A stretch of 64,000 nt of DNA. It comes from Chloroflexus islandicus. Lineage in GTDB: Bacteria; Chloroflexota; Chloroflexia; Chloroflexales; Chloroflexaceae. Made by a program: the position numbers and the translations under genes. The notes beneath the pieces are model-generated. The model was given only the letters and a program-made list of their open reading frames with translations, was not told where the DNA came from and did no database searches. Where the stretch lies: NCBI RefSeq assembly GCF_001650695.1, contig NZ_LWQS01000049.1, positions 129,777 through 193,776 on the forward strand, read 5' to 3'. Of the stretch, positions 18,218 to 25,893 are shown in pieces (the stretch's first letter is position 1; the number at the start of each line of letters is the position of its first letter).

Positions 18218-19086
18218 ACCCCTATCTCAATCCGCAACGGATTCGCGCTGCACTGCGCGCGCTCAATCTGCGCCCAACCCGTGGCATGGGCCAGAATTTT
18301 TTGCTCGATGGCCATGTGCTGGCAACCATTGTTGCCGAAGCGGCGCTGACCTCATCCGATACCGTTATCGAAGTGGGGCCGGGTTTGGGGGTGTTGACGT
18401 GGGAATTGCTGGCCCGGGCAGGCCGGGTAATCAGTGTTGAATTGGATCGCCGGTTGGCTGAACGCTTGGCCGCCGAGTTCCGCGATCGCACCAATCTCGC
18501 GTTGGTGCAGGGTGATGTGCTTGAGCTAGCGCCGGCTGATCTGCTGGCCCGTGCCGGCGCTGCGCCGCCTTACAAACTAGTCGCCAACATCCCCTATGCG
18601 ATTACCGCGCCGCTGCTGCGCCATTTCCTCGAAGCGCCTGTCCCGCCTGAGCTCAGTGTGTTGCTGGTGCAATGGGAGGTTGCCCAGCGCATCTGCGCCG
18701 GCCCCGGTGATTATAGTGTGTTGGCCCATGCGATCCAGTTTTACGCAGAACCCGCGATCGTGGCCCGCGTGCCTGCCAGTAGCTTCTTTCCCGCGCCCGC
18801 CGTCGATTCGGCGATTGTGCGCCTGCAACGCCGCGCGCAGCCGGCGGTGACGGTGGCTGATGTCAATGCCCTCTTCCGGTTGATTAAGGCCGGCTTCCTC
18901 CATGCCCGCAAACAGTTGGGTAATGCCTTGCCGAGCGGTTTAGCCGCGTTAGGCGTCACTATCCCCCGTGAACAAGTGGTGGCGGCGCTGCGCGCTGCTG
19001 GCATTGATCCCCAACGCCGCGCCGAAACGGTGACATTGGCTGAATGGGCAAACTTGCTCGCTGTTTTGCCCGAATCAGGGGTATAG
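18214..19086 (+). CDS. rsmA: 16S rRNA dimethyladenosine transferase RsmA (KsgA)
   Basis: A 290-residue SAM-dependent methyltransferase that dimethylates two adenosines near the 3' end of 16S rRNA (A1518/A1519 in E. coli numbering). Visible are GlyGlnAsnPheLeu at the N-terminus, SAM motif I GluValGlyProGlyLeuGlyValLeuThr (about residues 52-61), the acidic GluLeuAspArg ribose-binding motif, GlnGlyAspValLeu and the catalytic AsnIleProTyr (about 124-127). The C-terminal helical domain is full length. The start is GTG 18214, overlapping the TGA of the kinase gene (GTGA), so its translation is coupled to the kinase. Confidence 0.94.
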   Translation: MNPYLNPQRIRAALRALNLRPTRGMGQNFLLDGHVLATIVAEAALTSSDTVIEVGPGLGVLTWELLARAGRVISVELDRRLAERLAAEFRDRTNLALVQGDVLELAPADLLARAGAAPPYKLVANIPYAITAPLLRHFLEAPVPPELSVLLVQWEVAQRICAGPGDYSVLAHAIQFYAEPAIVARVPASSFFPAPAVDSAIVRLQRRAQPAVTVADVNALFRLIKAGFLHARKQLGNALPSGLAALGVTIPREQVVAALRAAGIDPQRRAETVTLAEWANLLAVLPESGV

Positions 19087-19137
19087 TACTAAGAGAACCA
19101 ACGATTGGTTCGCACGTCTCTACTTCTGGAGGAAGCT

Positions 19138-19527
19138 GTGGCTGAGCAAACGACACCCTATTTCGCTGGTCTTCACCGGCATGAATTTGCTAACCTGATT
19201 ACATTCCGCAAAAATGGCCAGCCGGTGGTGACGCCGGTTTGGTTTGCGGAACGCAATGGCAAGCTGTATGTGATGACCACTGCCAATGCCGGCAAGGTCA
19301 AGCGCATCCGTAACAATCCGCAGGTCGAAGTTGGGCCATCGGATCGTGCTGGTAAGCCATTGGGGCCGACCGTTCCGGCGCGGGCGCGCATTCTGCCCCC
19401 TGAAGAGGCCAAGGTGGCGCGTGAGGCCCTTGATGATAAGTATGGCCTGATGAAGGCGATGTTCGATTTTTTCATGAATGTGCGTGGCGTCGAACGGGCG
19501 TGGATCGAAATTTCCCCAGCCGAATAA
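19138..19527 (+). CDS. PPOX-class (F420-dependent-like) oxidoreductase
   Basis: A 129-residue split-beta-barrel protein of the pyridoxamine 5'-phosphate oxidase superfamily. The typical order AsnGlyGlnProValValThrProValTrpPhe, then TyrValMetThr-x-AlaAsnAlaGlyLysValLysArgIleArgAsnAsnPro is seen at about residues 22-65; the Lys/Arg residues bind cofactor phosphate. Members use F420 or flavin to reduce a range of substrates; the cofactor cannot be settled here. GGAGGA is just upstream of GTG 19138, so this start is preferred to the one at 19105. Another F420-type oxidoreductase is encoded 1.6 kb downstream. Confidence 0.8.
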   Translation: MAEQTTPYFAGLHRHEFANLITFRKNGQPVVTPVWFAERNGKLYVMTTANAGKVKRIRNNPQVEVGPSDRAGKPLGPTVPARARILPPEEAKVAREALDDKYGLMKAMFDFFMNVRGVERAWIEISPAE

Positions 19528-20013
19528 CAACGATCACTGTCGCGCCGCACGGTGGTGCGGCTCCCAATCGATAGAATACCACCCAATGATGACGGCCCCT
19601 GCCGTGCGGCTAGAGGAGCGGACAGAACATGTGGTCGCGTGCAACCGTTGATCGCTGGGCAATGCCTCAACGCCCGGTGCTGCCCTCCCCTCTCCCGCGC
19701 TAGTGGGAGCGGGGCAGGGGGCGAGGGCCAGCAGCCCGCGCAGCGGGTGGAATAGCCACAAAAAGACACAAAACGCACAAACACGTGCTATGTTGTGCCG
19801 TTTGTGTCTCTTCATGGCTCTTCGACAGCAGGGCTAGGGCAGATGTCTGCCGTGCGCGCCGAGAGCTAACACCACCCTCCGCGTCCTCTGCGTCCTCTGC
19901 GGTAAACCTACCCCCGAAAGGGCAGGGGGCGAGGGCCAGCAGCCCGCGCAGCGGGCTTCGTACCCCTAGCCCGGCCCTTCAGGGCCGGGTTCTGGAGCAG
20001 ATGTTCTATCCGC
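19528..20013. repeat. Intergenic region with dispersed composite repeat
   Basis: No gene is seen. The stretch at 19617-19740 matches the segment at 9612-9735 and that at 28650-28755: GACAGAACATGTGGT, CGTTGATCGC, TGCCTCAACG, then a C-rich/G-rich stem and CAGCCCGCGCAGCGGG. A second, full hairpin pair lies at 19941-19991 (AGCCCGCGCAGCGGGCT and CCCGGCCCTTCAGGGCCGGG). Between them, 19760-19805 is an imperfect inverted repeat built on AGACACAAA/TTTGTGTCT, and 19873-19910 has a CCTCTGCGTCCTCTGCGG direct repeat of a kind seen again at 58.3 kb. Confidence 0.8.
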
Positions 20014-20043
20014 TTGACAGTTGCGCGCATGTGATGGTATAAG
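20014..20043 (+). promoter_or_regulatory. Sigma-70-type promoter of the metallopeptidase gene
   Basis: A perfect TTGACA (20014-20019), an 18-base spacer and TATAAG (20038-20043) with an upstream TG (extended -10). It follows directly on the dispersed repeat. The predicted transcript begins near 20050, downstream of the ATG at 20044, which supports GTG 20107 as the true start of the gene. Confidence 0.7.
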
Positions 20044-20106
20044 ATGGCGACTGATGGCGATACATGGCTCTCAGCGCCCCGTTGCGCGACACAGGAGAGA
20101 GATCGC

Positions 20107-21078
20107 GTGAACCGTCCGCACCGCGCTCTGCTTGCGCTCCTGCCCGTACTAGCCTTGTTGCTGCTGGTGGTCTTGATGGCGGCGACACCGCCTGCCCCAC
20201 CGCCGGCGCCGAGGCTGGCTGATCTCCCGCCGATCGAGACGCCAACGGTAGAACTGCTCCCTACTGCAACACCTTCGCCATCGCCGATCCCCGAACCGAC
20301 CTTGACTCCTACCCTTGCCCGGCGCGAGTTTCTCGAGTCGTTCGATGTCAAAACTGCGCCAACTAGCTTCCTGCCCGGTCGCGGCCCGGTCTTGCCCGGT
20401 GAATTTGTGTATGCTGGACGCCGGATCGATTTCTACGTTGGCCGGGGCACGTTTAGCGCCGATCAGGTGCGTGACTTGGCGGTCAAGATCGAGTACGCGC
20501 TTGGCTATTTGCAACGCCGGTTTGATGTCCAACTGACTGATCGCGTCTCGATTGGATTTTACAATCCGGCCTTAGCCCCGACGAGCGATACGCGCGGTAT
20601 TGCCTACACCCACGATCGCACGAATATTCGCCTGTTCTATGGCCCCAACGACGATACCTACAAGGCATTAGTGATCGCCACCCACGAGCTCGCCCATGCC
20701 TTGCAGGCCGAAGCGTATGGTCGCGAAGAGCAGGGCCGCTCTGATCTGGTCTTGTTGGAAGGGTTAGCGACGTGGATTTCAGGCGAATATTGGCTGAGCT
20801 TGTCCGATTCGCCGTCGTTTCAAGCCCGCGCGCGCGAGCTGTACCAAGCCGGTTATCGCGGCAATCTAGCGGCCTTAGCGAGCAGCGCCGATTCGATGGC
20901 GGCCTATGAGATGTGGGCCGGGTTTGTTGACTATCTGGCCCGTACCTACGGCTGGGATAAGTTCAACGAATTGTATGCCAATGGTCGCGGGCGCGCTCCC
21001 GGTTCGGCCAATTACCGCGGGATCTACGGCAAGAGTTTTCAAGAACTTTATACCGAATGGTATGCGACGTTGCGGTGA
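20107..21078 (+). CDS. Membrane-anchored gluzincin-type metallopeptidase
   Basis: A 323-residue protein with an N-terminal membrane anchor (about residues 6-28), a Thr/Pro-rich linker (about 30-75) and an extracytoplasmic domain with the zinc motif HisGluLeuAlaHis (about 200-204) and a downstream Leu-Leu-Glu-Gly-Leu-Ala-Thr-Trp motif, whose Glu is the expected third ligand. This is the pattern of the peptidase MA-like gluzincins. The substrate is unknown. GTG 20107 follows CAGGAG by nine bases and lies about 57 bases after the predicted transcription start; the frame is open to 20044 but that part overlaps the promoter. A 10-bp inverted repeat follows the gene. Confidence 0.75.
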   Translation: MNRPHRALLALLPVLALLLLVVLMAATPPAPPPAPRLADLPPIETPTVELLPTATPSPSPIPEPTLTPTLARREFLESFDVKTAPTSFLPGRGPVLPGEFVYAGRRIDFYVGRGTFSADQVRDLAVKIEYALGYLQRRFDVQLTDRVSIGFYNPALAPTSDTRGIAYTHDRTNIRLFYGPNDDTYKALVIATHELAHALQAEAYGREEQGRSDLVLLEGLATWISGEYWLSLSDSPSFQARARELYQAGYRGNLAALASSADSMAAYEMWAGFVDYLARTYGWDKFNELYANGRGRAPGSANYRGIYGKSFQELYTEWYATLR

Positions 21079-21091
21079 ACGCTCTGCGCCA

Positions 21092-21144
21092 AGGCGCACC
21101 GGGGGCGAGTGCTTGGTCTGCTGCCCCGTCCTCTCGGTGCGCCT
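21092..21144. terminator. Inverted repeat between convergent genes
   Basis: AGGCGCACCG (21092-21101) and CGGTGCGCCT (21135-21144) are perfect 10-base arms with a 33-base loop, between the metallopeptidase stop and the oxidoreductase stop. It may act as a two-way terminator; the long loop and missing T-run keep confidence low. Confidence 0.4.
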
Positions 21145-21156
21145 GAGCGTCGCCGG

Positions 21157-21909
21157 TTAACCGCGCAGCTTGAGCAGCTCCTCTACCGGCGCGAAGTTCC
21201 ACGGCTCACCCAGACCGATAATGATATGCGTTGCGCCGGCTTCAAGGTATGGCTCAATCGGCTCGCCTGCCCGCGGCGAGACGCTGCGCTCGATCGTGGC
21301 TGGATCACGGCCTACCTGAGCGCACCACTGGTCGAGAATCTCATTCTTGCGCTTGAAGTTTTCGACCGGCCCGAAACCGTGCCAGATATCGGCGTGCTCG
21401 GCGGTGATCCGCAGGGTGACTTTTTCACCGCCGCCACCGATCAAGATCGGGATGCGGCGCAGTGGCGGCGGCTGATCGACCTCCCAGCGCGCTTTGATGA
21501 TCGGCAATGATTCACGCAACGCGCGCAAGCGATCGGCGGCAGTGCCGAAAGTGTAGCCAAATTCGGTATAATCACGTTCAAACCAGCCGGCGCCTAGCCC
21601 AAGGATCAGCCGCCCCCCGCTGATATGATCCACCGTCTTGGCCATATTCGAGAGCAGCGCCGGATTACGATAGCTGTTGCACGTCACCAAACAGCCGATC
21701 TCGGCGCGCTGGGTGATGGTCGCCATCGCAGTCAAGAGCGTCCACCCCTCGAAGTGCGGGCCATCTGGCGGGCCGTAGAGCGGAAAGAAGTGATCCCAAT
21801 TCCAGATCGTGTCGCAGCCGATCGCTTCGGCATAACGCACAGCATCACGGTACGACTCCCACGTGGTATGCTGTGGATGGAGTTGGACGCCAACCCGAAA
21901 CCGAGCCAT
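21157..21909 (-). CDS. LLM-class F420-dependent oxidoreductase
   Basis: A 250-residue luciferase-like (bacterial luciferase family) TIM-barrel protein. The N-terminal PheArgValGlyValGlnLeu strand, TyrAlaGluAlaIleGlyCysAspThrIleTrpAsnTrpAspHis and the SerGlyGlyArgLeuIleLeuGlyLeuGlyAlaGlyTrp motif (about residues 105-120) are standard for LLM-class F420 enzymes. It is shorter than many members (usually 280-340). The substrate is unknown. I chose ATG 21909, which has AGGTGAGG before it; the longer frame to 22059 encodes an unrelated-looking, AT-rich leader. It is transcribed away from the adjacent MBL gene. Confidence 0.82.
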   Translation of the reverse strand: MARFRVGVQLHPQHTTWESYRDAVRYAEAIGCDTIWNWDHFFPLYGPPDGPHFEGWTLLTAMATITQRAEIGCLVTCNSYRNPALLSNMAKTVDHISGGRLILGLGAGWFERDYTEFGYTFGTAADRLRALRESLPIIKARWEVDQPPPLRRIPILIGGGGEKVTLRITAEHADIWHGFGPVENFKRKNEILDQWCAQVGRDPATIERSVSPRAGEPIEPYLEAGATHIIIGLGEPWNFAPVEELLKLRG

Positions 21910-22061
21910 AACCTCACCTTTCTGATTGCGCGCTTGACCGGTAAAATGATCATCTAAAAAGCATTCACAAACTACGTTTATGCTGTAAACTGTGAAATGC
22001 AGAGCTGCAATCACGTTGCGCAGCAGCGTTTCATTGTACGACAACCTACACGGGCGCACCG

Positions 22062-22967
22062 ATGAGAGTTCGTATCTGGGGCACGCGCGGCTCGTATCCA
22101 GTTGCCCACGCCAGTATGCTGCGGTATGGTGGGAATACTACCTGTGTGGAGGTAGTGGCGGAAGGGCGCCATATAATTCTCGACGCCGGCACTGGCCTGC
22201 GCATGTTAGGCGATTCACTTGCGCAAGCGCAGGCGCCACGGCAGCTCGATCTCTTAATTACCCATACCCATTGGGATCATATCATAGGTTTCCCATTCTT
22301 TGCACCCCTATTTGATCCAGATTTGAAACTCGACATTTATGGTTTGGCGCGTACCCAGTCGAGTCTGCGGACGACTTTGGCCGGCGCGTTGAGCGATCCG
22401 CTCTTGCCGCTCAATATGGATGATTTGCGTGCGCAGATTAACTTTTTTGAAATTGGCGCCGGTCATTGCTTTGAATTGGGGCCGGTGCAGGTGCGCACGG
22501 CGCTGGCTAACCATCCGTACCGTGCGCTCGCTTACCGGCTCGAAACGCCTGATGGCGTGCTGACCTTTATTCCCGATACCGGACCCTTCCATACGGTGCT
22601 CTTCGGTGAGGAGCGGATTGAGTGGACTGGCCAACCCACGGCGCGCAGCCAAAGCGAATTGCGCGAATTGGCGGCGATGAAAGCGGCCATCCTTGAATTG
22701 GCCTACCGCGCTGATTGGCTCATTTACGATGCCCAATTCACCGATGCCCAATACGCGCGCTTTCCGCATTGGGGGCACAGCAGCGCAACCCAAGCCCGTG
22801 AAATCGCTGAAGAGGCGCAGGTGCGCCAGTTGATCTTGTTTCACCACGATCCTCACCGTACCGATGAGGAACTGGATCGGATTGTGGCCGAACAGCAAGC
22901 GCTCGCTGCGCCGGGATTGCTGGTGACGGCAGCCTTTGAGGGTATGGAGTTGTGGAGGAAGCCATGA
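22062..22967 (+). CDS. MBL-fold metallohydrolase (intact metal site)
   Basis: A 301-residue metallo-beta-lactamase-fold protein of the PhnP/RNase Z-like group. It has the metal motif ThrHisThrHisTrpAspHis (about residues 66-72), AsnHisPro (about 149-151), an Asp in IleTyrAspAlaGlnPhe (about 223-228) and GlyHisSer, and ends with PheHisHisAspProHisArgThrAsp. All expected metal ligands are present, so a phosphodiesterase-type hydrolysis of a cyclic nucleotide or similar ester is plausible; the substrate is unknown. It is followed, with a four-base overlap, by a paralogue that has lost several of these ligands. Confidence 0.82.
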   Translation: MRVRIWGTRGSYPVAHASMLRYGGNTTCVEVVAEGRHIILDAGTGLRMLGDSLAQAQAPRQLDLLITHTHWDHIIGFPFFAPLFDPDLKLDIYGLARTQSSLRTTLAGALSDPLLPLNMDDLRAQINFFEIGAGHCFELGPVQVRTALANHPYRALAYRLETPDGVLTFIPDTGPFHTVLFGEERIEWTGQPTARSQSELRELAAMKAAILELAYRADWLIYDAQFTDAQYARFPHWGHSSATQAREIAEEAQVRQLILFHHDPHRTDEELDRIVAEQQALAAPGLLVTAAFEGMELWRKP

Positions 22968-23806
22968 AGGTGCAGTTTTGGGGGGTACGCGGCTATGTGC
23001 CGACGCCGCATGCCGCTATGTTGCGGTACGGTGGCAATACCTGCTGCACTGCCGTCATCGGTGAACATGGCGAACTGGTGGTGCTTGATACCGGCACCGG
23101 CTTCTGTATGTTGGGCGATGAATTGATGCAAGGCGAGTTTGGCCGTGGTCGCGGCACGTTGACGCTGTTGATTAGCCATACCTATTGGGATCATATTCTC
23201 GGTTTGCCCTTCCCCGGCGTAGTGCATATCCCCGGCAATCGCCTCGATATCTATGGCCCCGATAGCACGCGCGGCTCGTTGCAGATGGTGTACGATGGTA
23301 TGCTCTCGCCGGTCTATTCACCGGTGTACGGGTTGGCCCATATTGGCGCGACGCACCGGTTTACGACCATCTCAACCGAGCCGTTTACGATCGGTCGCTT
23401 GCTGGTGCGCGCCCTGCCCCTCTCGCGTCGCCAGCATTCGCCAATCTGGGCCTATCGGCTGGAAGAAGAGGGCCGGGTGCTGGTCTATATTACCGATGTA
23501 CGCTACGGCGAAGATGGCATTCGTGAGGAGGCGATCGCCTTCGCGCGCAATGCGCATGTGCTGATCCATAGCGCTCCCTATCTGCGCACCGAGCAGGTCG
23601 AAGACTACGGCCATAGCCGGATCGAAGACGCCGTCGAAGTTGCCCAAGCTGCCGGCGTTGAGCGGTTATTGCTGTTTCACCATGCCCCAAATCGCACCGA
23701 CGATGAACTGGATGCGATTGTCGTCCGTCTGCGCGCCGAGCTCGCAGCTCACGATAGCCCGCTACAAGTGGAAGCGGCAGCGGAAGGGATGGAGTTGGCG
23801 GTGTAA
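22964..23806 (+). CDS. MBL-fold paralogue with degenerate metal site
   Basis: A 280-residue paralogue of the preceding protein. Both begin with the same Trp-Gly-x-Arg-Gly and MetLeuArgTyrGlyGlyAsnThr motifs. Here the metal motif reads SerHisThrTyrTrpAspHis, so the second His is Tyr; the AsnHisPro motif is replaced by a SerArgArgGlnHisSer stretch; and the bridging Asp region is HisSerAlaPro instead of TyrAspAlaGln. GlyHisSer and PheHisHisAlaProAsnArgThrAsp remain. It probably binds fewer metals or none. ATG 22964 follows GGAGGAA and overlaps the upstream stop (ATGA), so the pair is co-translated and may form a complex. Confidence 0.8.
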   Translation: MKVQFWGVRGYVPTPHAAMLRYGGNTCCTAVIGEHGELVVLDTGTGFCMLGDELMQGEFGRGRGTLTLLISHTYWDHILGLPFPGVVHIPGNRLDIYGPDSTRGSLQMVYDGMLSPVYSPVYGLAHIGATHRFTTISTEPFTIGRLLVRALPLSRRQHSPIWAYRLEEEGRVLVYITDVRYGEDGIREEAIAFARNAHVLIHSAPYLRTEQVEDYGHSRIEDAVEVAQAAGVERLLLFHHAPNRTDDELDAIVVRLRAELAAHDSPLQVEAAAEGMELAV

Positions 23807-23883
23807 CGGCGATGCCGTATCACCAATCGCAATGGAGCGGATTGGTTATTACGCATGGTGAACAGTTTCTCACTCTTCCTATC

Positions 23884-23912
23884 TTGCGAGACGGCTGGCG
23901 GCGTAGTAGAAT
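23884..23912 (+). promoter_or_regulatory. Candidate promoter of a small RNA or hpf leader
   Basis: TTGCGA (23884-23889), a 17-base spacer and TAGAAT (23907-23912), within the 314-base gap between the MBL pair and hpf. The predicted start is near 23919. Confidence 0.5.
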
Positions 23913-23918
23913 ACTGGC

Positions 23919-24071
23919 AAAGCTGTTCAGCGCGTGCTACGCAGGAGTAGCACCCATTCAGGAGTGAGGCTTTATGACCCCTTTGGTCAGCCGCAATGCT
24001 CCGCAACTGATGGCCTTTTGAGAAATAGCTCGGTCCTCGCCGCGCTGAAGGCGGGGGCCGGGTTGTTTTTA
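23919..24071 (+). ncRNA. Candidate structured small RNA / hpf leader
   Basis: About 150 bases lie between a good promoter and a strong intrinsic terminator, with no credible reading frame. Within it are the hairpin GTGCTAC-gcagga-GTAGCAC (23934-23953), a second stem TGACC-CCTTT-GGTCA (23975-23989) that can be extended by GGC/GCC across a bulge, and the terminator. No known riboswitch consensus was recognised. It could be an independent small RNA, or an attenuating leader of the ribosome hibernation gene that starts 50 bases later. Confidence 0.45.
24031..24071 (+). terminator. Strong intrinsic terminator upstream of hpf
   Basis: An 11-bp stem (24031-24041 with 24050-24060, two G-U pairs) around an eight-base loop, followed by GGTTGTTTTTA. 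This is the best Rho-independent terminator in the window. It lies before hpf rather than after it, so transcription into hpf would need read-through or its own promoter. Confidence 0.75.
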
Positions 24072-24120
24072 TCGCCCGGCCACCCAATGACGGGTTGGCA
24101 ACAGCGGATGGAGGAATGCG

Positions 24121-24714
24121 ATGGAACTCACCATCAAGAGCCGGAACGGCAAGATCTCAGAGCGTCAACGCGAGCACATCGAAGAGAAACTCGCCAAATT
24201 GGGGCGTTATCTTAATGGCATTACCAGCATCGCCGTCGAAATCCAACATGAACAACAGCGGAATGCCGGTGAAATCTATCGGGTGCAGACGACGCTGGTT
24301 GCCGAGCACGGCGTGATCCTGCGCGCCGAAGAGCGCGCATCCGACCTCTATGCCGCCATCGATGAAGTGCAGGAGGTGTTGCAGCGCCAGATTTCGCGCT
24401 ATAAAGAGAAATATTGGCGGCGCAGCCGCGAGCTGCGGCGGGCAACGAATGGGTTTACCCCCGCCGAAGAGGTGGCGATTGCCGAGGCGGAGGCCGAGGC
24501 GGTGGCGGCGCCTGCCGAGCCGGAACCAGAGGCGAAGGTGATCCGCACCAAGACCTTCCGCTTGCGCCCGATGTTCGTTGATGATGCGATCGAGCAGATG
24601 GAGCTGCTCGGCCACAATTTCTTTATCTTCCAGAACGCTGAGACGATGCAGATCAGCGTCCTCTACCGCCGGCGCGATGGCAATTACGGGGTGATCGTGC
24701 CGGAAGTCGGCTAA
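24121..24714 (+). CDS. hpf: Ribosome hibernation promoting factor, long form
   Basis: A 197-residue long-form HPF. Residues about 1-100 are the S30AE/YfiA domain (start MetGluLeuThrIleLysSerArgAsn, with the basic helix pair ending ArgTyrLysGluLysTyr). An Ala/Glu-rich linker (about 115-135) leads to the C-terminal dimerisation domain (about 138-195), including AspAspAlaIleGluGlnMetGluLeuLeuGlyHisAsnPhePhe and the TyrArgArgArgAspGlyAsnTyrGlyValIle end. The long form joins two 70S ribosomes into inactive 100S dimers in stationary phase. GGAGG is just upstream of the ATG. A terminator-like stem follows the stop. Confidence 0.94.
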   Translation: MELTIKSRNGKISERQREHIEEKLAKLGRYLNGITSIAVEIQHEQQRNAGEIYRVQTTLVAEHGVILRAEERASDLYAAIDEVQEVLQRQISRYKEKYWRRSRELRRATNGFTPAEEVAIAEAEAEAVAAPAEPEPEAKVIRTKTFRLRPMFVDDAIEQMELLGHNFFIFQNAETMQISVLYRRRDGNYGVIVPEVG

Positions 24715-24738
24715 TGCTCTCCCAGCCCCTCCCCGCCA

Positions 24739-24775
24739 ACCCCTCCCCTCGCTCACGCGGGGGGAGGGGTGTTTA
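24739..24775 (+). terminator. Terminator hairpin after hpf
   Basis: ACCCCTCCCC (24739-24748) and GGGGAGGGGT (24761-24770) form a perfect 10-bp stem with a 12-base loop, followed by GTTTA. It lies between hpf and the convergent restriction gene. Confidence 0.55.
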
Positions 24776-24793
24776 TAGGGTGCATGTGAGTGA

Positions 24794-25882
24794 TTATTGC
24801 TCTAGCATTTGTTTAATGGCTGCATTCCAAGTGGTTTTGATAACAGAAGCAATGTTATTCCTGTCTATTAATTCGATGAATTTGTCAACAAACATTTGCC
24901 GTCCTGCTGCGCCAGTGATGCTCAGGAGATGGCGTATCCAAGTTCGTAATTCAAGAATATTGATATCATAATTCTGGCGAAAGTATTTTACGACTTCTTT
25001 TTGAACTGATTCATCGATTGAGGAAACGGTTACGATAAAGAGATAGTCGCTAATTTGATGGATTGACATTTTTGTCTCAAAGGCATCTCTTACTCTTTGT
25101 GATTCTAAAGGTCGTTCTGTCACCTCTAGCACCAAGATAGCCTGTTCATTCTGGCGCACGGTGATATCGCCAGCCACGTTAGCAGCGCGATCTGACACGT
25201 TAATGTCTTGCCAATCAATAGTCCATTCAAGATTAAATCTGTGATTAAGTGTTTCCAACATAGCTACGGTGAGTAGCACCGGAATGTATCCACCACTCCG
25301 TGTTTGCAATAAGATGCCGATCACGCTGTCAATCTGATCAAGACTTAATCGGTTGACTCGCATGAGCTGAATGTTATGTTCTTCTCGTAACTGAACGAAA
25401 CGATAAAGGAGGTACAAAAGAAGATTTTTAACCTCTTCTGTGCCGGTTGCTTTCTCGAAAGCTTCGAGGTAGGATAAAAACGCTTGATACCCTTTCTTAT
25501 CACGTAAACCCTGAGCAGTTTCAGCCACAAATTTGACGCTCCGGCGAAATGTGGCTAGATATGGCCCTTTGGAGGCTGGAATATGCCGCGTGCGCAAGAA
25601 TGGATTAATGACTTTTTCATCCATTGTGCGACCATTGAACGCATCATCCCCATGGTTCATATAGGGATGGCGAATGTTAATCGCTGGGTTCAGGAGCTTT
25701 GCCAAGCCGCAGCCGAGCAATGCTTCACGGTACGACTTTGTTGGTGACTTGAATAAATCATCCGCAATTGGGATCAGGGATGGATTGACATAAGGTGTAC
25801 GCTGTTGAAGATAAAGCTCTTCGGCTGATCTGAACATCTGCTCAAGCTGTTGTGCTGCTTGTTGATAATCATCAATGTTCAT
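24794..25882 (-). CDS. Type II restriction endonuclease, SacI-family-like
   Basis: A 362-residue protein, about the length of SacI (358). The C-terminal half has a nuclease-like core: ValAlaGlyAspIleThrVal (Asp) followed after a hairpin by IleLeuValLeuGluValThrGluArg (Glu-x-Glu-like), then AspTyrLeuPheIleValThrVal. This order resembles the SacI family as I remember it, but only in short motifs, so the recognition site cannot be inferred. It starts at ATG 25882, 11 bases after the stop of the DNA adenine methyltransferase gene; the longer frame to 26038 overlaps that gene. Base composition is clearly more AT-rich than the flanks, which suggests recent acquisition. Confidence 0.65.
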   Translation of the reverse strand: MNIDDYQQAAQQLEQMFRSAEELYLQQRTPYVNPSLIPIADDLFKSPTKSYREALLGCGLAKLLNPAINIRHPYMNHGDDAFNGRTMDEKVINPFLRTRHIPASKGPYLATFRRSVKFVAETAQGLRDKKGYQAFLSYLEAFEKATGTEEVKNLLLYLLYRFVQLREEHNIQLMRVNRLSLDQIDSVIGILLQTRSGGYIPVLLTVAMLETLNHRFNLEWTIDWQDINVSDRAANVAGDITVRQNEQAILVLEVTERPLESQRVRDAFETKMSIHQISDYLFIVTVSSIDESVQKEVVKYFRQNYDINILELRTWIRHLLSITGAAGRQMFVDKFIELIDRNNIASVIKTTWNAAIKQMLEQ

Positions 25883-25893
25883 AGACCTGCTCT

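Noticed and set aside
23934-24215. A 93-codon frame upstream of hpf
   Set aside because: It crosses a strong terminator and runs into hpf in another frame; the RNA structures explain the region better.
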